This document shows, in pieces, positions 35,189 through 43,491 of a DNA stretch of 64,000 nucleotides. The stretch lies in contig JAJNQB010000019.1 in the NCBI GenBank assembly GCA_021155045.1, forward strand, positions 186,001-250,000, given 5' to 3'. This stretch comes from Arcticibacter sp. (GTDB lineage Bacteria; Bacteroidota; Bacteroidia; 2-12-FULL-35-15). Every line of letters begins with the position of its first letter. Within the stretch, counting starts at the first letter, position 1. The notes beneath the pieces are model-generated. The model had not been told where the DNA came from. It saw only the letters and a program-made list of their open reading frames with translations, and did not search any database. A program made the position numbers and the translations under genes.

Positions 35189-36521
35189 TTTTATCAATTG
35201 TAATTTTAATACGTTTAATTTTTCTGTTATCAGCAGATTCAATTGTAAATAAAAAACTCTCAAATTTTATTTTCTCATTTTTTGCTGGTATTCTTCTTTC
35301 TATTTCAGTAATAAATCCTGCAAGTGTATCTGCTTCACCTTTTACTTCTTCAAATGCAGTTCCATCAATTTGTAAAATTCGATACAAATCATTCAAATGC
35401 ACTTTCCCCTCAAATATATAATTATGGTTATCAAGTTTGGAGTAAATAACATCATCATCATCAAACTCATCATTTATTTCACCAACTATCTCTTCTATTA
35501 TATCTTCTAAGGTTACTATGCCAGATGTACCGCCATATTCATCTACTACAATTGCTAGATGAATTTTTTCAAATTGAAATTCGCGCAACAAATCATCAAT
35601 TTTTTTATTCTCTGGAACATAAAAAGGTTTGCGTAAAATGTTTTGCCAATCAAACATATCGTCTTTATCTATATGTAATAATAAATCTTTGGTGTAAAGA
35701 ACTCCTGCAATATTATCTAAATTTTCTTTGAATATAGGAATGCGTGAAAATCCGCTTGAGGTAATATTTGCAAGAATTTTTGTAAAAGGAGTGTTAAAAT
35801 CAAATGCAGTTACATCCAATCTTTGTTTCATAATTTGTTTTACGTCAGTGTTGCCAAATTTTACAATTCCTTTTAAAATTTTATGGTCTTCCTCATCCAT
35901 GTTTTTATCGTTGGTAAGTTCCAACGCTTGCGACAATTCATCAACAGAGATATTGTGTGCTTGAGGCTTAATAAATTTATCCAGTAAAGTGGTAGATAAA
36001 ATTAAAAAAGCGCTGATGGGGGCAAATAGTTGTTTTAAAAATTTCACGAAAAAATAAAGATACCTTGCTGTTTTTAAAGGTTGTTGGGTTGCATAAATTT
36101 TCGGAATAACTTCTCCTATCAGCAATATTAAAAATGTTACAGCTACCACTTGTATAATAAAACCCTGAAGCGGATTGTGAGTAAAATCAAATAACCTTTC
36201 CATGATTAATGATGAAAGGATAACGATAGCAATATTTATAAAATTAATACTTATTAAAAGTGTTGCAAGTAATTTTTTTGGCGACTCAATTAATGCGATT
36301 ATTTTTTCATCTTTTTTAGCTCCTGAATTTTTTAGTTCATCTAAATCATTTGGGTCTAATGAAAAAAATGCTGATTCCGCAGCAGAAACTAGCGCAACAA
36401 CAATCAATAAGGCAAAAACAGTAAATATTGACACGAATGCAGCCAAAGAAAATGGCTTAATAATTACGCTAAGAAATAATGGGTGGTTGAGAAAAAAAAG
36501 TAAATAGTCCGAGACGTCCAA
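35178..36521 (-). CDS. gldE: GldE, CNNM/CorC-type membrane protein with CBS domains
   Basis: 447 residues: a DUF21/CNNM membrane domain (about 20-195, AAESAFFSLDPNDLDELK, LLIGEVIPKIYATQ), a CBS pair (about 215-345, MKQRLDVTAFDF, SRIPIFKENLDNIAGVLYTKDLL, VVDEYGGTSGIVTLEDIIEEIVGEI), and a C-terminal CorC_HlyC domain. Relatives move Mg2+/Co2+; GldE works with GldD. It starts with TTG at 36521, as no ATG precedes the membrane domain. It follows ssb by 72 bp and overlaps gldD, forming ssb-gldE-gldD. Confidence 0.93.
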   Translation of the reverse strand: MDVSDYLLFFLNHPLFLSVIIKPFSLAAFVSIFTVFALLIVVALVSAAESAFFSLDPNDLDELKNSGAKKDEKIIALIESPKKLLATLLISINFINIAIVILSSLIMERLFDFTHNPLQGFIIQVVAVTFLILLIGEVIPKIYATQQPLKTARYLYFFVKFLKQLFAPISAFLILSTTLLDKFIKPQAHNISVDELSQALELTNDKNMDEEDHKILKGIVKFGNTDVKQIMKQRLDVTAFDFNTPFTKILANITSSGFSRIPIFKENLDNIAGVLYTKDLLLHIDKDDMFDWQNILRKPFYVPENKKIDDLLREFQFEKIHLAIVVDEYGGTSGIVTLEDIIEEIVGEINDEFDDDDVIYSKLDNHNYIFEGKVHLNDLYRILQIDGTAFEEVKGEADTLAGFITEIERRIPAKNEKIKFESFLFTIESADNRKIKRIKITIDKNED

Positions 36522-36593
36522 TTAGTGTAATATTTAGTTAAACAAAATGTATTGTCAAAATATAAACAACACATATAAACATTTTAGCAAAAG

Positions 36594-36998
36594 CTAAAAA
36601 GGTAAATCATCTCCTGTTTTTGGTGTAATAGGAGTACTGTCGTCATTGGACGGTTGTGAATTATTATCACGTTTACTCAACATTGTAAAGCTATCGCCAA
36701 CAATTTCAGTAGTGTAACGTTTGTTTCCTTCTTTATCGTCCCACGAACGTGTACGAAGTTTCCCTTCTAAATAAATAGTCATTCCTTTTTTTAAGTATTT
36801 TTCAGCAACATCTGCTAAACCTCTCCAAACAACAATATTGTGCCATTCCGTTTGTTCTTGTCGGTTGCCATTTTTATCTTTAAATGTTTCAGTAGTTGCA
36901 AGAGGAAAATTAGCTACAGAAGCCCCCCCCTCTAAATGTCTTACTTCTGGGTCTTTCCCTAGATTTCCGATTAATATTACTTTATTTACGCCTGCCAT
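36594..36998 (-). CDS. ssb: Single-stranded DNA-binding protein (full length)
   Basis: A 134-residue SSB with an OB fold (MAGVNKVILIGNLGKDPEVRHLEGG, WHNIVVWRGLADVAEKYLKKGMTIYLEGKL) and the conserved acidic C-terminal tip GDDLPF that recruits repair and replication proteins. It is likely the main SSB of the cell. First gene of ssb-gldE-gldD; mutY, often found before it in the phylum, is absent here. A -7 box lies at 37030-37037. Confidence 0.96.
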   Translation of the reverse strand: MAGVNKVILIGNLGKDPEVRHLEGGASVANFPLATTETFKDKNGNRQEQTEWHNIVVWRGLADVAEKYLKKGMTIYLEGKLRTRSWDDKEGNKRYTTEIVGDSFTMLSKRDNNSQPSNDDSTPITPKTGDDLPF

Positions 36999-37029
36999 AA
37001 AGGTTTATTTTTTAGTGTTAATTTCATAG

Positions 37030-37037
37030 CAAACTTA
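37030..37037 (-). promoter_or_regulatory. -7 box of ssb-gldE-gldD
   Basis: TAAGTTTG on the minus strand, 31 bp before the ssb ATG. No clear -33 TTTG is seen at the right distance. Confidence 0.5.
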
Positions 37038-37147
37038 CATAATTTTTTCCTTTTTAGAAAATTGTAATCAGTTCACATAATGAACTGGCTATTTGGCACC
37101 CACACTATAAAGAACTATTTTATCACGCTAAATTTTTAGATTATATG

Positions 37148-37155
37148 TACATTTG
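37148..37155 (+). promoter_or_regulatory. -7 box abutting the barrel-ubiX operon start
   Basis: TACATTTG ends 7 bp before the ATG at 37163, which predicts a leaderless or nearly leaderless transcript. Confidence 0.5.
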
Positions 37156-37162
37156 CGATACG

Positions 37163-37795
37163 ATGAAAAGGATATTAATTGTTTTGTTTGTATTAGTAAT
37201 TTTGCCCCAAATAAGCTTTTCGCAAAAGCGATTTGCACCTGCAATTAGGCTAGGATTAGCTGCAACTCAGGTAGATGGTGATACCTATGCTGGATACAAT
37301 AAGGTAGGACCTGTAATTGGGGCAACCTTAATGGGGAAAATTAATGCAAAATGGTCAGCTCAGTTCGAAATTGATTATATACAAAAAGGTAGCCGACATA
37401 ATGCTGATATTGATAAAGGTGATTATAGTTTTTACTTAATGAGGTTAAATTATATCGAAGTTCCTTTGTTGTTTCAATACCATCAAAAAAAATTTAGATT
37501 TGATATGGGACCATCTTTGGCATATTTGTTTGGTGCTAGAGAGTTTGATTATAGCGGAGAAGTTCAAAATCAGTTCGATTTTAAGCCAACGGATTTATGT
37601 GCTAATATCGGGTTTTCATATACGCTCATTAATAATTTAAGCGTTAATTGGCGTTTTTCCTATTCTCTATTGCCTATCAGACAATTTCCAACATATTCAG
37701 GACTTTGGTACGATAGAAATGTTCAAAAAAATAATTTATTTGTGTTTAGCTTGACCTACCAGTTTAACAAAAAAGAGGCTGATGAAAAAAAGTAA
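37163..37795 (+). CDS. Outer-membrane barrel protein (porin/PorT-like family)
   Basis: About 210 residues with a signal peptide (MKRILIVLFVLVILPQISFSQ). The frame begins at 37145, but Met at 37163 starts the signal peptide. The strands (LMGKINAKWSAQFEIDYIQKGS, YIEVPLLFQYHQKKFRFDMGPSLAYLFG, LCANIGFSYTLINNLSVNWRFSYSLLPI) match the outer-membrane protein beta-barrel family that includes PorT. True PorT is part of T9SS biogenesis, but the assignment is not certain from sequence. The 3' end overlaps the ubiX start by 14 bp. Confidence 0.82.
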   Translation: MKRILIVLFVLVILPQISFSQKRFAPAIRLGLAATQVDGDTYAGYNKVGPVIGATLMGKINAKWSAQFEIDYIQKGSRHNADIDKGDYSFYLMRLNYIEVPLLFQYHQKKFRFDMGPSLAYLFGAREFDYSGEVQNQFDFKPTDLCANIGFSYTLINNLSVNWRFSYSLLPIRQFPTYSGLWYDRNVQKNNLFVFSLTYQFNKKEADEKK

Positions 37796-38348
37796 GGTTG
37801 TTCTTGCCATTACTGGTGCTAGCGGTTCGGTTTATGCTAAATTGTTATTAGAAAAACTGGCTCAACTTCAATCTCAAATTGCTGAGGTAGGAGTGGTGAT
37901 GAGCGATAATGCAAAAGATGTTTGGAGGCATGAATTAGGAAATACTGATTTCGAAAAAATCTCGTTTAAAATATACGATAAAAATAACTTTCATGCTCCT
38001 TTTGCTTCTGGTTCGGCAAAGTTTGATACTATGATTATTTGTCCTTGTTCTATGGGAACTTTAGCTCGAATAGCAAGTGGAATTAGCAATGATTTAACCA
38101 CCCGTGCTGCAGATGTAATTTTAAAAGAAAGAAGAAAGTTAATTTTGGTAACACGCGATACACCATTAAATCTAATCCATATCAATAATATGAAAACGGT
38201 TACCGAAGCAGGAGGAATTATTTGCCCAGCAAGCCCTTCTTTTTATAGCAAGCCTACAACTATTGAACAAGTTGCCTCAACAGTAGTTGATAGGGTTATT
38301 GATTTGTGTGGTTGGGAGCATGCAACTTACCGTTGGAACGACCAATAA
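37782..38348 (+). CDS. ubiX: Flavin prenyltransferase UbiX
   Basis: Makes prenylated FMN, the cofactor of UbiD-type decarboxylases. 188 residues with family motifs: VLAITGASGSVYAKLLLEKL (flavin site), CPCSMGTLARIASGISNDLTTRAADV, and RDTPLNLIHINNM. Overlaps the upstream barrel gene by 14 bp. No ubiD is in the window; in menaquinone-making bacteria UbiX/UbiD serve quinone head-group decarboxylation, and quinone-related genes follow within 5 kb. Confidence 0.96.
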   Translation: MKKSKVVLAITGASGSVYAKLLLEKLAQLQSQIAEVGVVMSDNAKDVWRHELGNTDFEKISFKIYDKNNFHAPFASGSAKFDTMIICPCSMGTLARIASGISNDLTTRAADVILKERRKLILVTRDTPLNLIHINNMKTVTEAGGIICPASPSFYSKPTTIEQVASTVVDRVIDLCGWEHATYRWNDQ

Positions 38349-38455
38349 ATTATCTTGTTTTCAATACATTCCGCTTTCGCAGAAGCTTTAAATAGGCGAT
38401 AATTTATATTAATTTTTTTTTTGTAAACATTTTAAAAATTTTTAACATAAAAAAA

Positions 38456-38487
38456 TTTGATAAAACACTTCATAAAAGGTAACTTTG
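38456..38487 (+). promoter_or_regulatory. Promoter of the small protein gene at 38562
   Basis: TTTG (38456-38459), 20 bases, TAACTTTG (38480-38487): exact boxes and spacing, 74 bp before the ATG at 38562. Confidence 0.7.
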
Positions 38488-38561
38488 CTTCAGAACATAC
38501 GTTTTAATACAAACATATTTGTTCTTTAAATTTTACTAACCTTAATACAACATCCCTAATC

Positions 38562-38756
38562 ATGTTTGAATTAAGTAAAAACATTCTCGAGAAAGTAAGT
38601 TTTGATAAAATGCTTTTTCGTAAAGAGTTGACAAAAGCTATGCGTTGGCTTAAACCAAATGAAAAAACGCTTTTAAAAATGTGGTGTTTAACCACATTCG
38701 GGCACATGTACAAGGATGTCATCCTTGACGTGTATAAGAACGTAACACGTTCTTAA
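38562..38756 (+). CDS. Small conserved-looking protein of unknown function
   Basis: A 64-residue protein (MFELSKNILEKVSFDKMLF, then RKELTKAMRWLKPNEKTLLKMWCL and TTFGHMYKDVI). Predicted helical and cytoplasmic with no signal. I recall similar small proteins in other Bacteroidota, but no function. That it is real is supported by its own consensus promoter 74 bp upstream and by its position in a clean gap between ubiX and ispD. The 5' leader from 38349 to 38561 shows only the promoter. Confidence 0.7.
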   Translation: MFELSKNILEKVSFDKMLFRKELTKAMRWLKPNEKTLLKMWCLTTFGHMYKDVILDVYKNVTRS

Positions 38757-38791
38757 TCTTTTACTTTAGGACTAAATGGTTTAATTACTTA

Positions 38792-38799
38792 TTTTTGAG
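38792..38799 (+). promoter_or_regulatory. -7 box of ispD
   Basis: TATTTTTG, 20 bp before the ATG at 38820; the -33 position reads TTTA rather than TTTG. Confidence 0.45.
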
Positions 38800-38819
38800 C
38801 AATAAGTGTGATTTATTGT

Positions 38820-39485
38820 ATGCAAAAATATGTAGTTATAGTGGCTGGTGGTAGCGGAACAAGAATGAATAGTTCGGTTCCAAAACAATTTATTGAATTG
38901 TGTGGCAAGCCTATTCTTATGCATACCATTCAAAAGTTTATTGACACTATTTCAGACATTCATGTTGTTTTGGTGCTTTCCTCTAAATACAAAACCGATT
39001 GGGAAAGTATTTGCAAAAAATATAATTTTAATCATAACATACATCTTGTTGAAGGAGGAGAAACCCGATTTCATTCTGTGAAAAATGGTTTGGCTCATGT
39101 TCCTGATGATTGTGTTGTGGGCATTCATGATGCTGCTCGGCCATTGGTAAGTGCCGAAACCATTTCAAAAACATTTGAAATAGCTGAAAAATTTGGAAAT
39201 GCTTCTCCTGCAGTTCCTTTGAATGATTCTATGCGTTATTTAAAAGGAAAAGAAAATTGTGCGGTGGACAGAACACATTATTCCATTATTCAAACACCAC
39301 AATGTTTTCATTCCGATTTAATAAAAAAAGCATTTTTAAAAGCTTATAAACCCGAATTTACAGATGATGCAACAGTACTAGAGTCGTTTGGAGAAAAAAT
39401 AAATTTGGTGGAAGGAAATAGAGAAAACATTAAAATCACAACCCCGCAAGATTTATTGATTGCTGAAACTTTGATGAAATCATAA
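38820..39485 (+). CDS. ispD: 2-C-methyl-D-erythritol 4-phosphate cytidylyltransferase
   Basis: MEP-pathway enzyme that couples CTP to methylerythritol phosphate for isoprenoid synthesis. 221 residues from the ATG at 38820 (MQKYVVIVAGGSGTRM); the frame opens 12 bp earlier. Motifs: VAGGSGTRMNSSVPKQF (CTP site), VGIHDAARPLV, and FTDDATVLE. Products of the pathway feed the polyprenyl synthetase gene at 41999. Confidence 0.96.
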   Translation: MQKYVVIVAGGSGTRMNSSVPKQFIELCGKPILMHTIQKFIDTISDIHVVLVLSSKYKTDWESICKKYNFNHNIHLVEGGETRFHSVKNGLAHVPDDCVVGIHDAARPLVSAETISKTFEIAEKFGNASPAVPLNDSMRYLKGKENCAVDRTHYSIIQTPQCFHSDLIKKAFLKAYKPEFTDDATVLESFGEKINLVEGNRENIKITTPQDLLIAETLMKS

Positions 39486-39509
39486 GTTATTTTGTGGCTT
39501 CGCTGCAGT

Positions 39510-40736
39510 TTATAATAGCTTTAAAACTCCTGTTATCTCCGAAATTTTAAATTTATCCACATTTGTAAGAAGATTTAATCCGGGTTTTTTACCTTTTTCA
39601 ATTGTTCCTAAATGATTAAAATCTAAAAATTCGGCACCATTTTTTGTTGCCCAAGTTAGTAAGGTGTTTAATTTAATTTCAGGAAAGTGTTTGCTTATTG
39701 TTTTTATTTCATCTAAAATAGATAAACTCCAATTAGAAGCAAGACTGTCGGTTCCAATGGTGATGTTGCAATTTTGTTCAATGAAAATAGGATAGTTCGG
39801 AAGCTTGTTTTCTATATAAATATTAGCGTTGGGGCAAGTACAGAAATAGATTGATGATTGATGATTGGCGATGAAGGATTGAATAAATTTAATGTCTTCT
39901 TTTGAAGTAAATGTGTTGTGAACGAAGAGAATTTTTTTAGCATCTTTTAAAAAAGGCAATGTAGATTTAAGTGCATTTTTGCCTGTTTTGTGCATTAATT
40001 CGGGTTTTATTCCCATTTTTATAAATGTGTCGAACAATATTCCTTCGTTTTTTTCAAATAAAAGATTTTCGCCTTCGCTTTCTTGATTGTGAATGGTTAG
40101 GATACTGTTTTTAATTTTTGCTTCTTCATTTATCAAATTCAATAAATCAAGAGATAAGGTGTAAGGAGCATGCGGAGAAATTGAATATTGACTTTTTTCT
40201 TTTTGAGAGGGGGAGTGTGAGTTTGTGTGTTGCTGGGCTGTGGTTTTTAATTCTTGGGATAATATTTTTCCATTTTTAAAAGCCTCTTTTGCTTTTGAAG
40301 CATCCAAACTAAAAATCTCAATAAATGTATGATAAACAATGTTGCCTTTTGATTTTTGCTTGAAAGTACTGTTGTTATTGGAAATATCGCCTACAGCAAC
40401 AATTCCATTTCGTATCATTTCTTGTTCGGCTGATTCAATATTTTTTTGAATTTCTTCTTCCGAAAAATTATTTCGTTTGCCGATTAATTCAGTTATAAAG
40501 CCAGCCATTCCTTTGTTTTCAGAAACTTTATTTTTTAAATGAGAAAGCTCCAAATGGCAGTGTGTGTTCACAAAGCCAGGGCAGATGATTCCTGAAAAAA
40601 TTTCTACATCTTTTTCGTTTTCTGCAAATGGCACTGGAGAAGTTACAATCACCCCATCATCATCTACTGTAACAACCCCATTTTTAATGGGTGGAGATGA
40701 AATAGGAAAAATATAATCAGCAGAAATTTTGCGCAT
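39510..40736 (-). CDS. Amidohydrolase of the aminodeoxyfutalosine deaminase (MqnX)-like group
   Basis: A 408-residue metal-dependent hydrolase. Metal ligands: FVNTHCHLELSH (His 59, His 61), SISPHAPYTLS and TIHNQESEGE (His), and TIGTDSLASN (Asp). The N- and C-terminal beta-sandwich is typical of the chlorohydrolase/deaminase branch. Bacteroidota members are commonly annotated as aminofutalosine deaminases of the alternative menaquinone pathway; with ubiX and a polyprenyl synthetase close by this is plausible, but other deaminations are possible. It converges with ispD. Confidence 0.82.
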   Translation of the reverse strand: MRKISADYIFPISSPPIKNGVVTVDDDGVIVTSPVPFAENEKDVEIFSGIICPGFVNTHCHLELSHLKNKVSENKGMAGFITELIGKRNNFSEEEIQKNIESAEQEMIRNGIVAVGDISNNNSTFKQKSKGNIVYHTFIEIFSLDASKAKEAFKNGKILSQELKTTAQQHTNSHSPSQKEKSQYSISPHAPYTLSLDLLNLINEEAKIKNSILTIHNQESEGENLLFEKNEGILFDTFIKMGIKPELMHKTGKNALKSTLPFLKDAKKILFVHNTFTSKEDIKFIQSFIANHQSSIYFCTCPNANIYIENKLPNYPIFIEQNCNITIGTDSLASNWSLSILDEIKTISKHFPEIKLNTLLTWATKNGAEFLDFNHLGTIEKGKKPGLNLLTNVDKFKISEITGVLKLL

Positions 40737-40821
40737 AGTTTAAAGAAAAACGTAAAATTACGAATTAATCGTACTGTGTCATAGATTCTTTCCTTGGCAA
40801 CCTTTAAAGATGGATTATTCG

Positions 40822-40829
40822 TATCTTTG
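40822..40829 (+). promoter_or_regulatory. -7 box of rlmN
   Basis: TATCTTTG, a canonical -7 box, 24 bp before the ATG at 40854. No good -33 box. Confidence 0.55.
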
Positions 40830-40853
40830 CATCGCTAAATTTATCAAAATTTG

Positions 40854-41930
40854 ATGGTTGCTAAAAAAGACATACGTTCACTTTCGCTCGAAGAACTTAA
40901 AGCTGTTTTTGTAGAAAATGGAGACCAAGCTTTTCGTGCTAAACAAGTTTATGAGTGGCTTTGGAAAAAATCGGCTACCACATTCGAAGAAATGACCAAT
41001 TTGTCGAAAACAACACGAGAATTGTTGGATAATCATTTTGTGATAAATGCTGTAAAAGTGGACGATATGCAGATTAGCAAGGACCACACAATTAAAAATG
41101 CATTTAAACTTTACGATAGTAATATTGTTGAAGGGGTTTTAATTCCAACAACAAATAGGATGACAGCTTGCATTTCATCTCAAGTGGGGTGTAGCTTAAC
41201 GTGCAAATTTTGTGCTACCGGAAAATTAGAACGTTTGCGTAATTTGAATGCAGATGAAATTTATGATCAAGTAGTATTAATAAAAAAACAAGCCGAAGAA
41301 AAATATAATACACCACTTTCAAATATTGTTTATATGGGAATGGGCGAGCCTTTGCTTAATTATAAAAATGTATTGGAATCTGTAAATAAAATTACTTCTC
41401 CAGAAGGCTTGAATATGTCGCCACAACGTATTACTATAAGCACTGCAGGCGTAGCTAAAATGATTATGAAACTAGGAGACGATGGTGTTAAGTTTAATCT
41501 AGCCATATCATTACATGCTGCTAATGATGAAAAAAGAAATTACATCATGCCAATAAATGAAAGCAATAGTTTAGAGGCATTGGCGGAAGCATTAAAATAT
41601 TTCTACGAAAAAACAGAAACACGTGTAACATACGAATACATTGCATTTAAAGATTTTAATGACAGCTTACAAGATGCAAAAGAACTAGCGGATTTCTGTA
41701 AACATATTCCTTGTAAAGTAAATATTATTGAATACAATCCTATTGATGGTGGTGAGTTTCAACAAACAACATCCGAAAGATTAAATGCTTTTGCAAACTA
41801 TTTAGAAAGTAAAAATATAATTGTAAATGTGAGAAGAAGTAGAGGAAAAGATATTGATGCTGCATGCGGACAGTTGGCAAATAAGAATAAAGAAGGGCTG
41901 GAAAAGAGGAAAATGAAAATAAGTAAATAG
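40854..41930 (+). CDS. rlmN: 23S rRNA (adenine(2503)-C(2))-methyltransferase
   Basis: Radical-SAM enzyme methylating A2503 of 23S rRNA (and A37 of some tRNAs). 358 residues from the ATG at 40854 (a TTG directly before it is less likely). Motifs: the 4Fe-4S CxxxCxxC at Cys 113, 117 and 120 (CSLTCKFCATG), VYMGMGEPLLNY, RITISTAGV, LAISLHAAND, and the catalytic Cys in DAACGQL near the C-terminus. The stop codon lies at the edge of an imperfect inverted repeat (41929-41991). Confidence 0.97.
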   Translation: MVAKKDIRSLSLEELKAVFVENGDQAFRAKQVYEWLWKKSATTFEEMTNLSKTTRELLDNHFVINAVKVDDMQISKDHTIKNAFKLYDSNIVEGVLIPTTNRMTACISSQVGCSLTCKFCATGKLERLRNLNADEIYDQVVLIKKQAEEKYNTPLSNIVYMGMGEPLLNYKNVLESVNKITSPEGLNMSPQRITISTAGVAKMIMKLGDDGVKFNLAISLHAANDEKRNYIMPINESNSLEALAEALKYFYEKTETRVTYEYIAFKDFNDSLQDAKELADFCKHIPCKVNIIEYNPIDGGEFQQTTSERLNAFANYLESKNIIVNVRRSRGKDIDAACGQLANKNKEGLEKRKMKISK

Positions 41931-41991
41931 CGATTAGGCAATAGTAATTAGGCTAAGCTCCCTTTTAACTATTTACTAATCCCTTATCGCT
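41929..41991. repeat. Imperfect inverted repeat filling the rlmN-polyprenyl synthetase gap
   Basis: The left arm (AGCGATTAGGCAATAGTAATTAG, from 41929) pairs with the right arm (to 41991, CTATTTACTAATCCCTTATCGCT) at about 20 of 24 positions. It begins inside the rlmN stop codon and ends 7 bp before the next start. Confidence 0.55.
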
Positions 41992-41998
41992 GAAAAAT

Positions 41999-42970
41999 AT
42001 GACAGTAAAAGAAATAAAAGCACCGGTAACCAAAGAAATGGAAGCGTTTGAAGTAAAGTTCAAATCTTCTATGAAAAGTTCTGTGCCTTTGTTAGACAAA
42101 ATAACACAATACATTGTAAAACGTAAAGGCAAACAATTACGACCCATGTTTGTTTTTCTTGCTGCAAAAGTTTGCGGTGAAATGAATGAATCAACATACC
42201 GTGCTGCATCATTAATTGAATTACTACATACTGCAACATTGGTACACGATGATGTGGTGGACGATAGCAATGAACGCAGAGGCTTTTTTTCAGTAAATGC
42301 TTTATGGAAAAATAAAATTGCTGTTTTAGTTGGCGACTTTTTATTATCAAGAGGTTTGCTGCTTTCGGTTGATAACAATGATTTTCATTTATTGGGAATA
42401 GTTTCCAATGCTGTTCGTGAAATGAGTGAAGGTGAATTATTGCAAATTGAAAAAGCCCGAAAACTAGATATTGACGAAACTATTTATTATGAAATTATTC
42501 GCAAAAAAACAGCATCCTTAATTGCTTCGTGTTGTGCTTGCGGAGCAGCATCTGTTACATCCGATAAAAAAGTAATTGAAAAAATGCAAGCCTTTGGTGA
42601 AGCTGTAGGTATAGCTTTTCAAATAAAAGATGATTTATTTGATTATGGTGATGGAAGCAATATTGGCAAACCAACAGGTATTGATATCAAAGAGAAAAAG
42701 ATGACATTGCCTTTGATTTACGCTTTAAACAACGCAACCTATCTTGAAAAAAAGCGAATTATCAATATTGTAAAAAACAATAATAATAATCCTAAAAAAG
42801 TTGCCGAAGTAATTGATTTTGTAATAAAAAGTGGAGGTATTCAATATGCTGAAACAGTTATGAACGAATACAAAGAAAAAGCATTAAATTTAATTTCAGA
42901 ATTTCCTGAAAGCCCATCAAAAGCATCTTTGATAGGCTTAGTAAAATATACAACAGAACGTAAAAATTAA
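41999..42970 (+). CDS. Polyprenyl diphosphate synthase
   Basis: Trans-prenyltransferase that builds the isoprenoid chain, probably the menaquinone side chain. 323 residues, all-helical. The first Asp-rich motif is LVHDDVVDDSNERRG (Asp 84-89) and the second is FQIKDDLFDYGD; GKQLRPMFVFLAA binds the diphosphate. The product length cannot be read from sequence alone. The next gene starts 6 bp after its stop, so they may be cotranscribed. Confidence 0.95.
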   Translation: MTVKEIKAPVTKEMEAFEVKFKSSMKSSVPLLDKITQYIVKRKGKQLRPMFVFLAAKVCGEMNESTYRAASLIELLHTATLVHDDVVDDSNERRGFFSVNALWKNKIAVLVGDFLLSRGLLLSVDNNDFHLLGIVSNAVREMSEGELLQIEKARKLDIDETIYYEIIRKKTASLIASCCACGAASVTSDKKVIEKMQAFGEAVGIAFQIKDDLFDYGDGSNIGKPTGIDIKEKKMTLPLIYALNNATYLEKKRIINIVKNNNNNPKKVAEVIDFVIKSGGIQYAETVMNEYKEKALNLISEFPESPSKASLIGLVKYTTERKN

Positions 42971-42976
42971 TTTTGT

Positions 42977-43432
42977 ATGAAACACATTTTTTTATCATTA
43001 ACACTTATTACTTTTTTTGCTTGTGGAAATACCGATAAAAATGAAAAAGTAAAAACCGAAACTCCACAACAAAATACAGATATTAAAGAAGAAAAATTTA
43101 CCATTAAAATGTCCAACTCTAGTGCAGAAGAAGATTCTATTCCGCAGAATGGTGAATACATAAAACGTTATAAAAATGGCAATGTTGAAATGCAAGGAAT
43201 GATGAAAAATGGGAAAAGAGATGGTTTATGGAAAAGTTTTTATGATGATGGAACACCTTGGAGCAAAACAACTTTTAAAGATGGAATAAAAAATGGACCC
43301 ACAACCACTTGGTACGAAAATGGTAAAATACGCTACGAAGGTTCTTATGAAAACGATTCAGAAAAAGGCGTTTGGAAATATTACGATGAAAAAGGTAATT
43401 TCATAAAAACATTTGATTACGATAAACAGTAA
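42977..43432 (+). CDS. Lipoprotein with YwqK/MORN-like repeats
   Basis: A 151-residue lipoprotein (MKHIFLSLTLITFFAC, lipid Cys 16). After a charged spacer, residues about 55-150 contain four copies of a short beta-hairpin repeat: YKNGNVEMQGMMKNGKRDG, FYDDGTPWSKTTFKDGIKNG, WYENGKIRYEGSYENDSEKG, YYDEKGNF. These are the MORN-like repeats annotated as YwqK-family antitoxin, although here export makes a toxin-antitoxin role unlikely. Function unknown. Confidence 0.85.
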   Translation: MKHIFLSLTLITFFACGNTDKNEKVKTETPQQNTDIKEEKFTIKMSNSSAEEDSIPQNGEYIKRYKNGNVEMQGMMKNGKRDGLWKSFYDDGTPWSKTTFKDGIKNGPTTTWYENGKIRYEGSYENDSEKGVWKYYDEKGNFIKTFDYDKQ

Positions 43433-43438
43433 TAGTTA

Positions 43439-43469
43439 TTTGTCAATTTGCTTAATTATTATATTTTTG
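43439..43469 (+). promoter_or_regulatory. Promoter of the cupredoxin-YceI-DUF5777 operon
   Basis: TTTG (43439-43442), 19 bases, TATTTTTG (43462-43469), 22 bp before the ATG at 43492. Confidence 0.7.
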
Positions 43470-43491
43470 TCCTATTACAGTTAATCCAAAT

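Noticed and set aside
42977..43432. Toxin-antitoxin antitoxin (YwqK annotation)
   Set aside because: The protein is an exported lipoprotein and no toxin gene is adjacent.
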